Assembly (NCBI GenBank): GCA_903940225.1
Contig: CAJAKC010000007.1
Coordinates: forward strand, 28,108-92,107
Source: an uncultured Microbacteriaceae bacterium
GTDB lineage: Bacteria > Actinomycetota > Actinomycetes > Actinomycetales > Microbacteriaceae
Direction: 5' to 3'
Length of the DNA stretch: 64,000 bases
Positions 9,120 to 18,258 of the stretch are shown here, piece by piece; position 1 is the first letter of the stretch, and each line of letters opens with the position of its first letter. A program made the position numbers and the translations under genes. Under the pieces are notes generated by a model, which saw nothing but the letters and a program-made list of their open reading frames with translations, was not told the DNA's origin and made no database searches.

Positions 9120-9734
9120 ATGACGGGTGCGACGGCGATGCTGCCGGGTCTCGTCACCGGGCTTTCGCTCATCATCGCAATCGGTGCACAAAACGCGTTT
9201 GTTATTCGACAGGGACTCACGCGTCGGTTTGTCTTTGAGGTCGCAATCGTCTCGGCGTCGCTCGACGCAACGCTCATTCTGCTGGGGACGGGCGGGCTCG
9301 GCGCTCTGATCCAGACACTTCCCGCACTTTTCGAAATAGTCCGCTGGTTTGGCGTCGCCTATCTTGTGTGGTTTGGCGTTTCCTCGGTTCGACGGGCCTT
9401 CGCGAGTGAATCCATGTCCCTCGACGGGGATTCTGCGACAAGTCGACGGGGAATCATACTGAGCACTGTGACGTTCTCGCTCCTCAATCCGCACGTGTAC
9501 CTCGACACGGTTGTGTTTCTCGGTTCCATTGCGAATCAATTTGGGGCAGACCGCTGGTGGTTTGCTCTGGGTGCCTGCGTCGCGAGCTTCCTCTGGTTTT
9601 TCGGCATCGCCTACGGTGCGCGCAGGCTATCTCGCTATGTGACGCGGCCGATTTTCTGGCGCGTCCTGGACAGTGCCATTGCGGTGACGATGTTCACCAT
9701 CGCGGGTGTTCTCGCGACCACCCCACTCGGGTAA
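9120..9734 (+). CDS. LysE/ArgO family amino-acid exporter
   Basis: GLSLIIAIGAQNAFVIRQGL signature, multiple TM segments. Confidence 0.88.
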   Translation: MTGATAMLPGLVTGLSLIIAIGAQNAFVIRQGLTRRFVFEVAIVSASLDATLILLGTGGLGALIQTLPALFEIVRWFGVAYLVWFGVSSVRRAFASESMSLDGDSATSRRGIILSTVTFSLLNPHVYLDTVVFLGSIANQFGADRWWFALGACVASFLWFFGIAYGARRLSRYVTRPIFWRVLDSAIAVTMFTIAGVLATTPLG

Positions 9735-9739
9735 TCACC

Positions 9740-11716
9740 TTACTGAGTAAGCGTTCCGAAGATTTTGACGGTCGAACCTCTCGGCGCTGTGGTTCCACCG
9801 TTGGGGTACGTGCTGGTGACTTTCGCGGAGCCCCACTCGGATGGCGCGGCGTCCGAGATGACGGTGATGGCGAAACCCGCGCCAGTGAGAGTGTCGCTGG
9901 CAATCTGAATTGTCATCCCCATGACATTGGGGATGACGATCATTTCCGGACCTTTGGACAAAACAAGGGTGACGGTGTCGCCGGGTCGCACAACACCGGT
10001 TCTAACCGAGAGTGACGAGACCTTTCCGTCGGGCACTGTCAGCGAGAATTCGCGTGAGTCCGAGACCGCGACGGTGAGTCCGGCGTTTTGCAACTCAGTA
10101 GTCGCTTTGGAAACAGTTTTACCATTCACGTCGGGCACCGCTCCTACAGAACGAGCGATGACCACCGAATCACCGCGATGAAGGGTCGTTCCAGCGGATA
10201 TCGATTTTCCGGCCTCTGACCGCACGCTGATGATCAACCCATCGGGGACGTCATCACTGAATTGGTCGTCGGTTTTTGTTACTGAAATTCCCAGTGAGAC
10301 CAGTTGCGAGGAGAACTCTTCGGCGGACACGCTCTCAAAGTTGGGAAGATCTACCGGCGCAGGACCGAGAGACACGATGAGGTGCACTTCCGTTCCCTTG
10401 GTGACATCACCAGAAATATCGGGGTCGAGTCCGATGACGTAACCCTCGGCAACTTCGTCGTCGTATTGTTCGACTGCGGGGTCCAGAACCACAAGGCTGG
10501 CGTTTGTCAATGCGAGGATGGCGTCCGCAACGGTCATTCCACGCACATCCGCAACGCGAGACAAGGAACCTGGGCCAGATAGAAACCACCAGCCCGCCGT
10601 CCCGGCGCCTGCGAGTGTGATGGTGATTGCCAGCACGAGCGCACCAATTCGCGGGCGACGACGCAGAGTCGGCTCGTCAAAATCTTCAGAGGGTGACCCG
10701 CGTTTCAGTTTCGATGCGGACAACAGCCGGGGAATCTTAATCGTGGCGGCTTGTGGGATCTCGGGAGTGGCGGCGCGCGCCTTACTCGTGCGTACAGAGT
10801 GACCGGCCGCAATCGGCACAGTTTCTGCAGAGTCGTCGATGTCGCGTGCCGCTGCTGCCTCTGCTGAATCAGACGTACCCGTAATCAAAGACTTCCGCAG
10901 TGCCTCGAGAAACACTCGCGCATCCTTGGGGCGGTCATGCGGGTCCTTCGCCGTGGCGCGCTGGATTACGTCGTCGACCGCTGGGCTGACTATGGGATTG
11001 GACAGGGCAGCCAATGGCATCGGTGTTTTTGCGTGTTGCATTGCGATACGCATCGGACTGTCACCGCTAAACGGTTGCTTGCCTGCGAGCATTTCGTAAA
11101 GCATCACGCCCACCGAATACAGGTCGCTGCGATTATCAGCTTGACCGCGGGTGAGGAGTTCGGGTGCGATGTACGCAACGGTTCCCAGCAGGGACTTCCC
11201 GGTTTCCGTCGCACTCGAAACTGGCCGGGCGAGCCCGAAATCGCCCACCTTGATTCTGCCGTCATTGACGAGCATGACATTTTCGGGTTTGACGTCTCGG
11301 TGCAGAATTCCTTCGCGGTGGGCCACCACGAGTGCTTGCAGGACCGCCGTCGTGATGTCGAGTGCTTGTTCAACGGTCAGCGTGCCGAAGTCGTTGAGTA
11401 GTTCGCGCAACGTGATTCCGGGCAAGTACTCCATGACGAGGTACAACACGTCGCCCTCGTGGCCCTGGTCGAACACGGAGACGATGTTGGGGTGAGCCAG
11501 TCGCGCGGTGTGCTGTGCTTCTCGGATGAATTTCGCCGCATAGTCGGTGTCGTCCACCAGATGGTCGTGCATCACTTTGACGGCAACTTTGCGGTCGAGG
11601 CGACGATCCGTCGCGAGGTAAACCTTCGCCATTCCGCCCCGCGCAATGCGCGACTCAATCACGTATCGACCATCGATAGTCAAACCGATGAGTCGATCGG
11701 ACGATTCCTGCGCCAT
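9740..11716 (-). CDS. Ser/Thr protein kinase with C-terminal PASTA repeats (PknL/PknB-like)
   Basis: Kinase motifs HRDVKPENVML, DFGLARP; TM segment followed by PASTA-like repeats (e.g. IPNVMGMTIQIASDTLTGAGF). Synteny with aroG resembles pknL in mycobacteria. Confidence 0.9.
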   Translation of the reverse strand: MAQESSDRLIGLTIDGRYVIESRIARGGMAKVYLATDRRLDRKVAVKVMHDHLVDDTDYAAKFIREAQHTARLAHPNIVSVFDQGHEGDVLYLVMEYLPGITLRELLNDFGTLTVEQALDITTAVLQALVVAHREGILHRDVKPENVMLVNDGRIKVGDFGLARPVSSATETGKSLLGTVAYIAPELLTRGQADNRSDLYSVGVMLYEMLAGKQPFSGDSPMRIAMQHAKTPMPLAALSNPIVSPAVDDVIQRATAKDPHDRPKDARVFLEALRKSLITGTSDSAEAAAARDIDDSAETVPIAAGHSVRTSKARAATPEIPQAATIKIPRLLSASKLKRGSPSEDFDEPTLRRRPRIGALVLAITITLAGAGTAGWWFLSGPGSLSRVADVRGMTVADAILALTNASLVVLDPAVEQYDDEVAEGYVIGLDPDISGDVTKGTEVHLIVSLGPAPVDLPNFESVSAEEFSSQLVSLGISVTKTDDQFSDDVPDGLIISVRSEAGKSISAGTTLHRGDSVVIARSVGAVPDVNGKTVSKATTELQNAGLTVAVSDSREFSLTVPDGKVSSLSVRTGVVRPGDTVTLVLSKGPEMIVIPNVMGMTIQIASDTLTGAGFAITVISDAAPSEWGSAKVTSTYPNGGTTAPRGSTVKIFGTLTQ

Positions 11717-11764
11717 GTCAAGTAGTTTACGCGTTCGAGTTTGGCGCCCGGGATGCGCCGTTGT

Positions 11765-12688
11765 TTAAGTGAGCTCGAATAGCCAGTTCCAGGCGCTGAC
11801 TTCCCACCGCGCGTAGGCGCGGGGGAAGGCACTGATTTGCACAGCTTGGGCTGCTTCGGCCACCGACATATCCTGCCAGCCGCGGATATCCAGCAGCCCG
11901 CGAGTCGAACCGGGGGTGGGAGAAGCGGGTCCTCCAAAAAACGCTCGCGTCGCATACCGCGGGTCGCGAATCTGTTGAACCGTTCCCCAGCCCGACGAGG
12001 GACGCTGTTGGAACAGCCCGACAGAGTCGCGATCTCCATAATCAAGATTCCGCATTCGTGATTCCTGCGCGGCAGTCGCAAGGGCAATCACAATTCCGTA
12101 GTTGGGAATGTTCATCTCTCGTCCGACTTGAATAATGATGCGCGCGTTGACGGTCATTTCACTCGTCAACTCCGTGATGTCCGCTTCATCGCGACCGTCC
12201 GCGGGAACCCCCGATGCTAGGACGGGGCGTTTCTCGAGGGAAGGCGACTCGGCAGCTTCTGCCATGGCCGGCGCCAGGCTCTTGCCGACAACAAGAATTT
12301 GTCCGGCATGAACGGCTGTTTGCCACGAGAGACCGTTCAGTGCGAGAAGCGCAGCGGTGGGAATTCCGTGGAGTTCCGCGATGGACTGCAGAGAGTCTCC
12401 CTGCTCGACGGTATGGGTGGTCGCTCCCGTTGAGGAGATAACTTCGGTGTGGTCGCCATCAGACGACTGCGCATCAACCGGAGACTGGTCTTGCGCCTCA
12501 GCGGGGGCAGGCGTTGGCGTTCCGGTGACCCACGTCACGGCACCCGCCGCAATCAGTGGAATGACACCCGCGGCTGTCGCTAGTGCCCGGCCACGTCGGG
12601 AAGTCCGAACCTCCGCAACCACTTCGGGCTTCAACCCGGCGAAAACGGGGTTCGGTGACGATTCTGCTGCTTCTGACTCGGCCACCAC
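11765..12688 (-). CDS. LysM domain protein with SLT/lytic-type C-terminal domain
   Basis: TM segment, LysM (HTVEQGDSLQSIAELHGIPTAALLALNGL), and AAQESRMRNLDYGDRDSVGLFQQRPSSGWG. Confidence 0.8.
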   Translation of the reverse strand: MVAESEAAESSPNPVFAGLKPEVVAEVRTSRRGRALATAAGVIPLIAAGAVTWVTGTPTPAPAEAQDQSPVDAQSSDGDHTEVISSTGATTHTVEQGDSLQSIAELHGIPTAALLALNGLSWQTAVHAGQILVVGKSLAPAMAEAAESPSLEKRPVLASGVPADGRDEADITELTSEMTVNARIIIQVGREMNIPNYGIVIALATAAQESRMRNLDYGDRDSVGLFQQRPSSGWGTVQQIRDPRYATRAFFGGPASPTPGSTRGLLDIRGWQDMSVAEAAQAVQISAFPRAYARWEVSAWNWLFELT

Positions 12689-12764
12689 ACCTCCTTGGTG
12701 TACTTCCCATTCTCAAAGGGAAGCGAATCAACCTCGGGGTTTAGAGCATCGGGCGTGTCGTGTT

Positions 12765-13874
12765 TCAGACGGCGCGATTGGTGACCGCGTCGACGAGTCC
12801 GCGCAATTCTCGATCCACGGCGGAGTCCAGGCCCAATTCATCTAGTGCGCTGAGGGAACGCTCGCGTGACCGATCGATGAGCTCCTCAATCGCGTTGTCG
12901 GCGCCGGTTTCGGTCAGTGTTGCGCGCAACATCGCAATCTGTTGATCACTCAGATTGGGGTCGCCCACGAGTTCATCGAGCAGAGTGACCGTCGACCGAT
13001 CGGCGTTCCGTCGTGCCATCGCCAGGAGGACCGTTCGTTTTCCCTCACGGAGGTCGTCTCCCGCTGGCTTGCCCGTCACCTCGGTGTCTCCGAAGACGCC
13101 GAGTAGGTCGTCGCGCATTTGGAAGGCAAAACCGAGTGGGAGCGCGAAGGCGCGGAGAGCGTCGACGAGCGTGGGGGAGGCGCCGCCGACAATCGCACCA
13201 AGCGCAATCGGAGCTTCGACACTGTATTTGGCTGACTTGTAGAGGACTACGCGCTGAGCGCGTTCGACTGCGACTTCGTCGCTAATCGTTTGCCACGCCG
13301 ATGAATCGTGGTTGTCGAGAAACTGACCAGCTGTGACATCCGTCCGCATAGTTCGAAGTTCCGAGCGGAACGCGTTGTTGCGGTCGTCACCGAGAGCAAT
13401 ACCCACAGTGAGGAATTGGTCGTCCGCCCACGCCAGTAATAGGTCGCCGAGCAGAATCGCGGACGAACGACCGTAGGTCGCGGCGTCCCCGACAAAATTG
13501 CGGTCGGTGTGAAGGGTTTCAAACTGACGGTGTGCCGCCGGGGTTCCCCGACGGGTATCGCTGTTATCGATGATGTCATCGTGGACGAGTGCCGCAGCGT
13601 GAAAAAGTTCTAGACCCGCGGCGAGGGAAGCGACGAGATCGGCTTGCGGGTGCGTGTCAGCATCCGCCGACGGATCGCCATACGTGATGGCGGCGCGCCA
13701 GCCCCAGTAAGCGAGTCGTGCGCGGAACCGTTTCCCGCCTTTGACGAGAGACGAACCGACCGCGGAGAGCGATTCGGCGTCGCGGCCGATCGCGCTGACG
13801 TCTGTGTGACCCGCACGCATCACCTCGTCGATTCGAGATTGCACCAAGTCGACAAAGGCGGATTGCGTGGACAC
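12765..13874 (-). CDS. Polyprenyl (geranylgeranyl-type) diphosphate synthase
   Basis: FARM-like DDIIDNSDTRRG and SARM-like MRDDLLGVFGD. Confidence 0.9.
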   Translation of the reverse strand: MSTQSAFVDLVQSRIDEVMRAGHTDVSAIGRDAESLSAVGSSLVKGGKRFRARLAYWGWRAAITYGDPSADADTHPQADLVASLAAGLELFHAAALVHDDIIDNSDTRRGTPAAHRQFETLHTDRNFVGDAATYGRSSAILLGDLLLAWADDQFLTVGIALGDDRNNAFRSELRTMRTDVTAGQFLDNHDSSAWQTISDEVAVERAQRVVLYKSAKYSVEAPIALGAIVGGASPTLVDALRAFALPLGFAFQMRDDLLGVFGDTEVTGKPAGDDLREGKRTVLLAMARRNADRSTVTLLDELVGDPNLSDQQIAMLRATLTETGADNAIEELIDRSRERSLSALDELGLDSAVDRELRGLVDAVTNRAV

Positions 13875-13931
13875 GGTCCCAGACTATCGGCGCAAGTCGT
13901 AGACTAGGGGCAACCGATTGGAGGCGATTCG

Positions 13932-14288
13932 ATGGCTCTGTCCGACGATGAACGAAAAGTTCTCGAAGAGATGGAACGGCAGTTGCAGTCCGGTTCCAGT
14001 GACGTCGTCAACCTCGATGCGCGACCCCGCCTCAACGCGACAGCCGCGACGATCGGTGTCCTAATCATCGTTGCGGGAATCGCCGTGCTTCTTGGCGGAA
14101 TCATCTACCGAATCCCGCTCATCGGTGTCGCTGGGTTTGGAACGATGGTCGTTGGAGTCCTCATCGCCACGACCCGTCGTGGTTCGACCGGTCCAGCTTC
14201 GCCACGACCATCCGCCCCTCGCGCGCCACGCGCATCCACTTCGTCCTTCGAAGACCGTTGGGATCGCCGAATGGGCGGAGACCTCTAA
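13932..14288 (+). CDS. DUF3040 family membrane protein
   Basis: MALSDDERKVLEEMERQL start typical of DUF3040 next to mraZ in actinobacteria; two TM segments. Confidence 0.8.
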   Translation: MALSDDERKVLEEMERQLQSGSSDVVNLDARPRLNATAATIGVLIIVAGIAVLLGGIIYRIPLIGVAGFGTMVVGVLIATTRRGSTGPASPRPSAPRAPRASTSSFEDRWDRRMGGDL

Positions 14289-14309
14289 GACCCGTTCGAC
14301 CTTCGACGC

Positions 14310-14334
14310 AACCCGGCTGAGGCCGGGTTTTTTT
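14310..14334 (+). terminator. Rho-independent terminator
   Basis: AACCCGGC-TGAG-GCCGGGTT followed by a T run. Confidence 0.85.
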
Positions 14335-14385
14335 GTTGCGCCAATGGCGCGGCGTGGAGCGATCGGTGAAAATATTTCCCAATTG

Positions 14386-14425
14386 TGGAGCAAAATGGAG
14401 AAAAGTGGAGTAAAGTGGAGTAAAC
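14386..14425 (+). promoter_or_regulatory. MraZ-box array upstream of mraZ
   Basis: Four tandem 10-bp repeats: TGGAGCAAAA TGGAGAAAAG TGGAGTAAAG TGGAGTAAAC. Confidence 0.8.
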
Positions 14426-14456
14426 GTGAACGCTACGACAGCGGAAGGAGGCGACC

Positions 14457-14888
14457 ATGTTGCTCGGGACTTACGAACCCAGACTCGACGAGAAGGGTCG
14501 CATCATCCTTCCCGCGAAGTTCCGCGACGAATTCGCCGGAGGGCTTGTCCTGACCCGTGGCCAAGAACGTTGCATCTATGTCTTCCCTCGACAGACCTTT
14601 GAGGGTCTCGTTGAAACCGTTCAGTCGGCGCCGCTATCGAGCAAAGTTGCCCGTGACTACGTCCGCCTTTTGCTCTCGGGCGGAAGCGACGAGATTCCGG
14701 ACAAACAGAGCCGCGTCACGATTCCCGTTCAACTGCGTGACTATGCGGGTCTCGGACGCGACCTGGTTGTCATCGGTGCGGGGAGCCGCGCCGAGATTTG
14801 GGCAGCCGACGCGTGGGCGACGTACTACGCCGACAAGGAACAAGCCTTCTCCGACACCGAGGAGGAGGTGATCCCGGGTCTTTTCTAG
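14457..14888 (+). CDS. mraZ: Transcriptional regulator MraZ
   Basis: [26 protein letters not shown]; first gene of the dcw cluster. Confidence 0.95.
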   Translation: MLLGTYEPRLDEKGRIILPAKFRDEFAGGLVLTRGQERCIYVFPRQTFEGLVETVQSAPLSSKVARDYVRLLLSGGSDEIPDKQSRVTIPVQLRDYAGLGRDLVVIGAGSRAEIWAADAWATYYADKEQAFSDTEEEVIPGLF

Positions 14889-14903
14889 CGACGTTGCGAC
14901 TCC

Positions 14904-14934
14904 CTGCCGCCCCTGAAGTACTTCCCCACGGCAG
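14904..14934 (+). ncRNA. Candidate mraW-type RNA motif (cis-regulatory hairpin upstream of rsmH)
   Basis: CTGCCG...CGGCAG stem enclosing CCCCTGAAGTACTTCCCCA, in the mraZ-rsmH spacer; resembles my recollection of the actinobacterial mraW motif with conserved CUUCCCC. Confidence 0.5.
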
Positions 14935-14976
14935 GTAGCGGACGGGAATCGGAACATCGCTGGAAACCGGAATGAC

Positions 14977-15927
14977 ATGCACACCCCAACACACATCCCC
15001 GTGCTCCTCGACGATTGCGTCGACGCTCTCGCTCCCGCGCTGTCGGCAACGGGTGCGGTGATGGTCGACGGAACGCTCGGACTGGGCGGACACAGTGAGG
15101 CTGTTCTCGAACGATTCCCCGACGTGACCGTCGTCGGGATTGACCGCGATGACACCGCGCTGGCCCACGCGACACAGCGACTTGCCCGATTCGACGGTCG
15201 ATTCATTCCCGTTCATGCCACGTACGACGAAATTCAGCGTGCGTTGCGGGTCGTCAAGCGTGATTCAGCAAACGGAATATTGCTCGACCTCGGTGTCTCT
15301 TCGATGCAAATCGACGACGCCGATAGAGGGTTTGCGTATTCACAGGATGCGCCGCTTGACATGCGGATGGACCAATCGACGGGCATCACTGCGGCCGACA
15401 TCATCAGCTCTTACGGCGAACGTCAACTCGCGCGAATCTTCCGCATCTACGGTGAAGAAAAACTTGCCGGCAGATATGCACGAGCAATCGTTGCCGCGCG
15501 CAGCGATGCCCCGATTGACCGGAGCGCGAACCTTGTCGCCATTCTCAACGATGCGACTCCCTATGCGCTGAAGAACGCCGGACACCCCGCCAAGCGCGTT
15601 TTCCAGGCTTTGCGCATCGAAGTAAACGGTGAGCTTGACATCTTGCGCAATGCCATCGACAACGCCTTGGCTGCCCTAGCGCCCGGTGGCCGACTCGTCG
15701 TCCTCGCGTACCACTCGCTGGAAGACCGAATTGTGAAATCGGCCTTCGTGAGTGCGACCACGAGCAAAGCACCTCACGGCCTGCCCGTCGTCCCTGCCGA
15801 GCTGAAGGCGGGCTATCGCCTAGTTTTCCCCGGGGCTCGAACCGCGAGCGAAGCCGAGATCGCTGCAAATTCGCGGGCGACGTCGGTCAAGTTCCGCGCA
15901 ATTGAGAGATTGGCGGTCGCTGCATGA
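14977..15927 (+). CDS. rsmH: 16S rRNA (cytosine1402-N4)-methyltransferase
   Basis: HIPVLLDDCVDAL, DGTLGLGGHSEA, LDLGVSSMQID, SLEDRIVK motifs. Confidence 0.95.
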   Translation: MHTPTHIPVLLDDCVDALAPALSATGAVMVDGTLGLGGHSEAVLERFPDVTVVGIDRDDTALAHATQRLARFDGRFIPVHATYDEIQRALRVVKRDSANGILLDLGVSSMQIDDADRGFAYSQDAPLDMRMDQSTGITAADIISSYGERQLARIFRIYGEEKLAGRYARAIVAARSDAPIDRSANLVAILNDATPYALKNAGHPAKRVFQALRIEVNGELDILRNAIDNALAALAPGGRLVVLAYHSLEDRIVKSAFVSATTSKAPHGLPVVPAELKAGYRLVFPGARTASEAEIAANSRATSVKFRAIERLAVAA

Positions 15928-16475
15928 GTGCCGTCACTCATTCCGATTTTGGGTATCCCCGAGCACAGGGGTCACCGCGACCCGGCTTGCGCGCCATTTC
16001 TCGTCAACAGCCTCGCCTTTCTGTCAAGACCGTCACCGTCCTGGTTTCCGCCTTCGTTGCGCTCATCATCGTGAGACTCTTTGTGACCGTGGCGATTGAA
16101 TCCTCGGCTTACGAAATCGCATCGCTCAATCAACAGAACGTCAGCTTGGGCCGCGACGCTGCGTTCCTCCAAGAGCAGCTCAACGTGCTCGATTCTCCCC
16201 AAAATGTCGCCGCAATGGCCGCGGAACTGGGGATGGTCTCGAATTCTCGACCCACCTATCTTCAACTTTCCGATGGCAAGGTGTGGGGCAGTGGCAAAGC
16301 CGCCAGCGCTCGTTCGACGTCAGTTGCGACCGTTGCAAACGACCTCATCGGCGCATACGGTCAAACACCGTCACTTGCGGGCGTGGCAACTCGGTCGGCC
16401 ACCAACGGTGAGACACAATCGGGTAGCGCCTCAACGGCTGCGCCGACGGGGATTCCCGCTCCGTTCACTCACTAA
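15924..16475 (+). CDS. ftsL: Bitopic membrane protein in the FtsL position
   Basis: Single TM followed by coiled coil, between rsmH and ftsI. Confidence 0.65.
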   Translation: MSAVTHSDFGYPRAQGSPRPGLRAISRQQPRLSVKTVTVLVSAFVALIIVRLFVTVAIESSAYEIASLNQQNVSLGRDAAFLQEQLNVLDSPQNVAAMAAELGMVSNSRPTYLQLSDGKVWGSGKAASARSTSVATVANDLIGAYGQTPSLAGVATRSATNGETQSGSASTAAPTGIPAPFTH

Positions 16476-16499
16476 AACGACTCGACAAGGATTCAGCTG

Positions 16500-18254
16500 A
16501 TGAGCAATTCGGCACTGATTTCTCGACGAATCGGGCTCCTCCTCCTCGCCGTAGTCGCAATTGTTGCGCTCTTCATCGGTCGATTGTTTTGGATTCAGAT
16601 TGTTGACGGGCCCCGGCTTTCACGGGAGGCTCGCGACCGACAGAGCATTGCGCAGACTCTCTATGGCACGCGAGGATCCATTGTCGACACCAATGGGGTG
16701 GCGCTTGCCGAAAGCGTCGAACGCTATGACATCACAGTGTCCCCGAAGTTCGTGTCGGACTTTATTCGTGATGGAGAGCCCGTCACAATTCAGGAAGCCT
16801 TGACCGAACTGGCCACCGTAACGGGTGCAGACCAGGGAGTGATGCACACCGCAATTACGGGCGATCCGACCTCCGACTTCGCCTATCTAGTGAAGGGCGT
16901 CACGATCGATGTTCTTCGCACGGTGCAAGACCTCAAAATCCCATGGGTCTACAACGACCTGAGACCATCCCGCACCTATCCGCGGGGCTCGGTTGCGGGA
17001 AACCTCGTCGGGTTCATGGGAACAGACGGTCCACTGACCGGTGTTGAGTACTACCTCAATGACTGCCTCAAGGCAACTAACGGGTCGAGCACTTATGAAC
17101 GAGGTGCTGATGGGATACGAATTCCTGGGTCAACCGTAGTTCACACCGATTCCGTGAGCGGAGGCACAGTTCGGCTCACGATCGATTCTGACCTTCAGTG
17201 GTTCGCCCAGCAAACTCTCGCTACGGAAGCGAGAAAATTGCAAGCGCGCTGGGCTACAGCGATCATTGTTCGCGTATCCGACGGGCATATCCTTGCCGCG
17301 GCGGATTGGCCGAGCGTGGATCCGAACAACGTCGACGGCTCGAAAGTCGATGACATGGGCGCGCGACTGTTCACATCTCCTTATGAACCCGGTTCCATCG
17401 TCAAACCGCTAGTGGTCGCGGGGATGTTGGACACTGGGGTGATCACTCCGACGACGACCATCATCGCGCCGGGGAGGTTCAAGATCCCGGGCGGCGGGTA
17501 TATCAAGGATTCATTCAGCCACAGTGGTCTCAGCCTTACGACGGCCGGAGTGCTCGTTCAATCGTCCAACACGGGAATTGACACTCTGTCGCTGGCTTTG
17601 ACAAAAAAACAGCGGTACGACATTCTCACGTCGTGGGGCCTCGGTTCGGCGACTCCGGTTGGGTTCCTGGGTGAAGATTCAGGTCTGGTCGTGTCGCCCG
17701 ACGTCGTGGACGATGTCACTCAATTCACCGAGTTGTTTGGTCAGGGGATGACGGTAACGAGCGCGCAAATGGCGCAGGCCTATCAGATCCTTGCCAACGG
17801 AGGCAAGCGTATGCCACTAACACTCGTCGAGCAGTGCACTCAACCGGACGGGAAAGTGACTTTTGAGCCCACGGAGAATTCGAGCAAAGTTGTCTCCAAG
17901 CGCGTCGCCAAGACAACGGTTCGAATGATGGAAAACGTCGCTCGATACGGTTCCGCGGCACGGGTCGTCAAAGTGCCCGGGTACCGAATCGCCGTCAAGA
18001 CGGGTACCGCGGAGGTGGCACGAAATGGCAAATACACATCCGACCGCATCATCTCCGTTGCGGGAATTGCCCCTGCCGAGAACCCACAATTCGTCGTCAT
18101 CGTGACCATCGGCATGCCGAAAGTGCGGCGGTCGTCGTACTATGCCGGCCCTGCTTTCGCTACTCTGATGGGGCAAGTACTGAAGTACTATCGAGTCGCA
18201 CCCTCGACGGGTAAGTTCCCCGCGATGGATCTCGGTCGAGACGGAAAGGGTTGA
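16500..18254 (+). CDS. ftsI: Penicillin-binding protein / FtsI
   Basis: YEPGSIVK (SxxK), SSNTG (SxN), VKTGTAEV (KTG) motifs, N-terminal TM. Confidence 0.92.
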   Translation: MSNSALISRRIGLLLLAVVAIVALFIGRLFWIQIVDGPRLSREARDRQSIAQTLYGTRGSIVDTNGVALAESVERYDITVSPKFVSDFIRDGEPVTIQEALTELATVTGADQGVMHTAITGDPTSDFAYLVKGVTIDVLRTVQDLKIPWVYNDLRPSRTYPRGSVAGNLVGFMGTDGPLTGVEYYLNDCLKATNGSSTYERGADGIRIPGSTVVHTDSVSGGTVRLTIDSDLQWFAQQTLATEARKLQARWATAIIVRVSDGHILAAADWPSVDPNNVDGSKVDDMGARLFTSPYEPGSIVKPLVVAGMLDTGVITPTTTIIAPGRFKIPGGGYIKDSFSHSGLSLTTAGVLVQSSNTGIDTLSLALTKKQRYDILTSWGLGSATPVGFLGEDSGLVVSPDVVDDVTQFTELFGQGMTVTSAQMAQAYQILANGGKRMPLTLVEQCTQPDGKVTFEPTENSSKVVSKRVAKTTVRMMENVARYGSAARVVKVPGYRIAVKTGTAEVARNGKYTSDRIISVAGIAPAENPQFVVIVTIGMPKVRRSSYYAGPAFATLMGQVLKYYRVAPSTGKFPAMDLGRDGKG

Positions 18255-18258
18255 CAAC

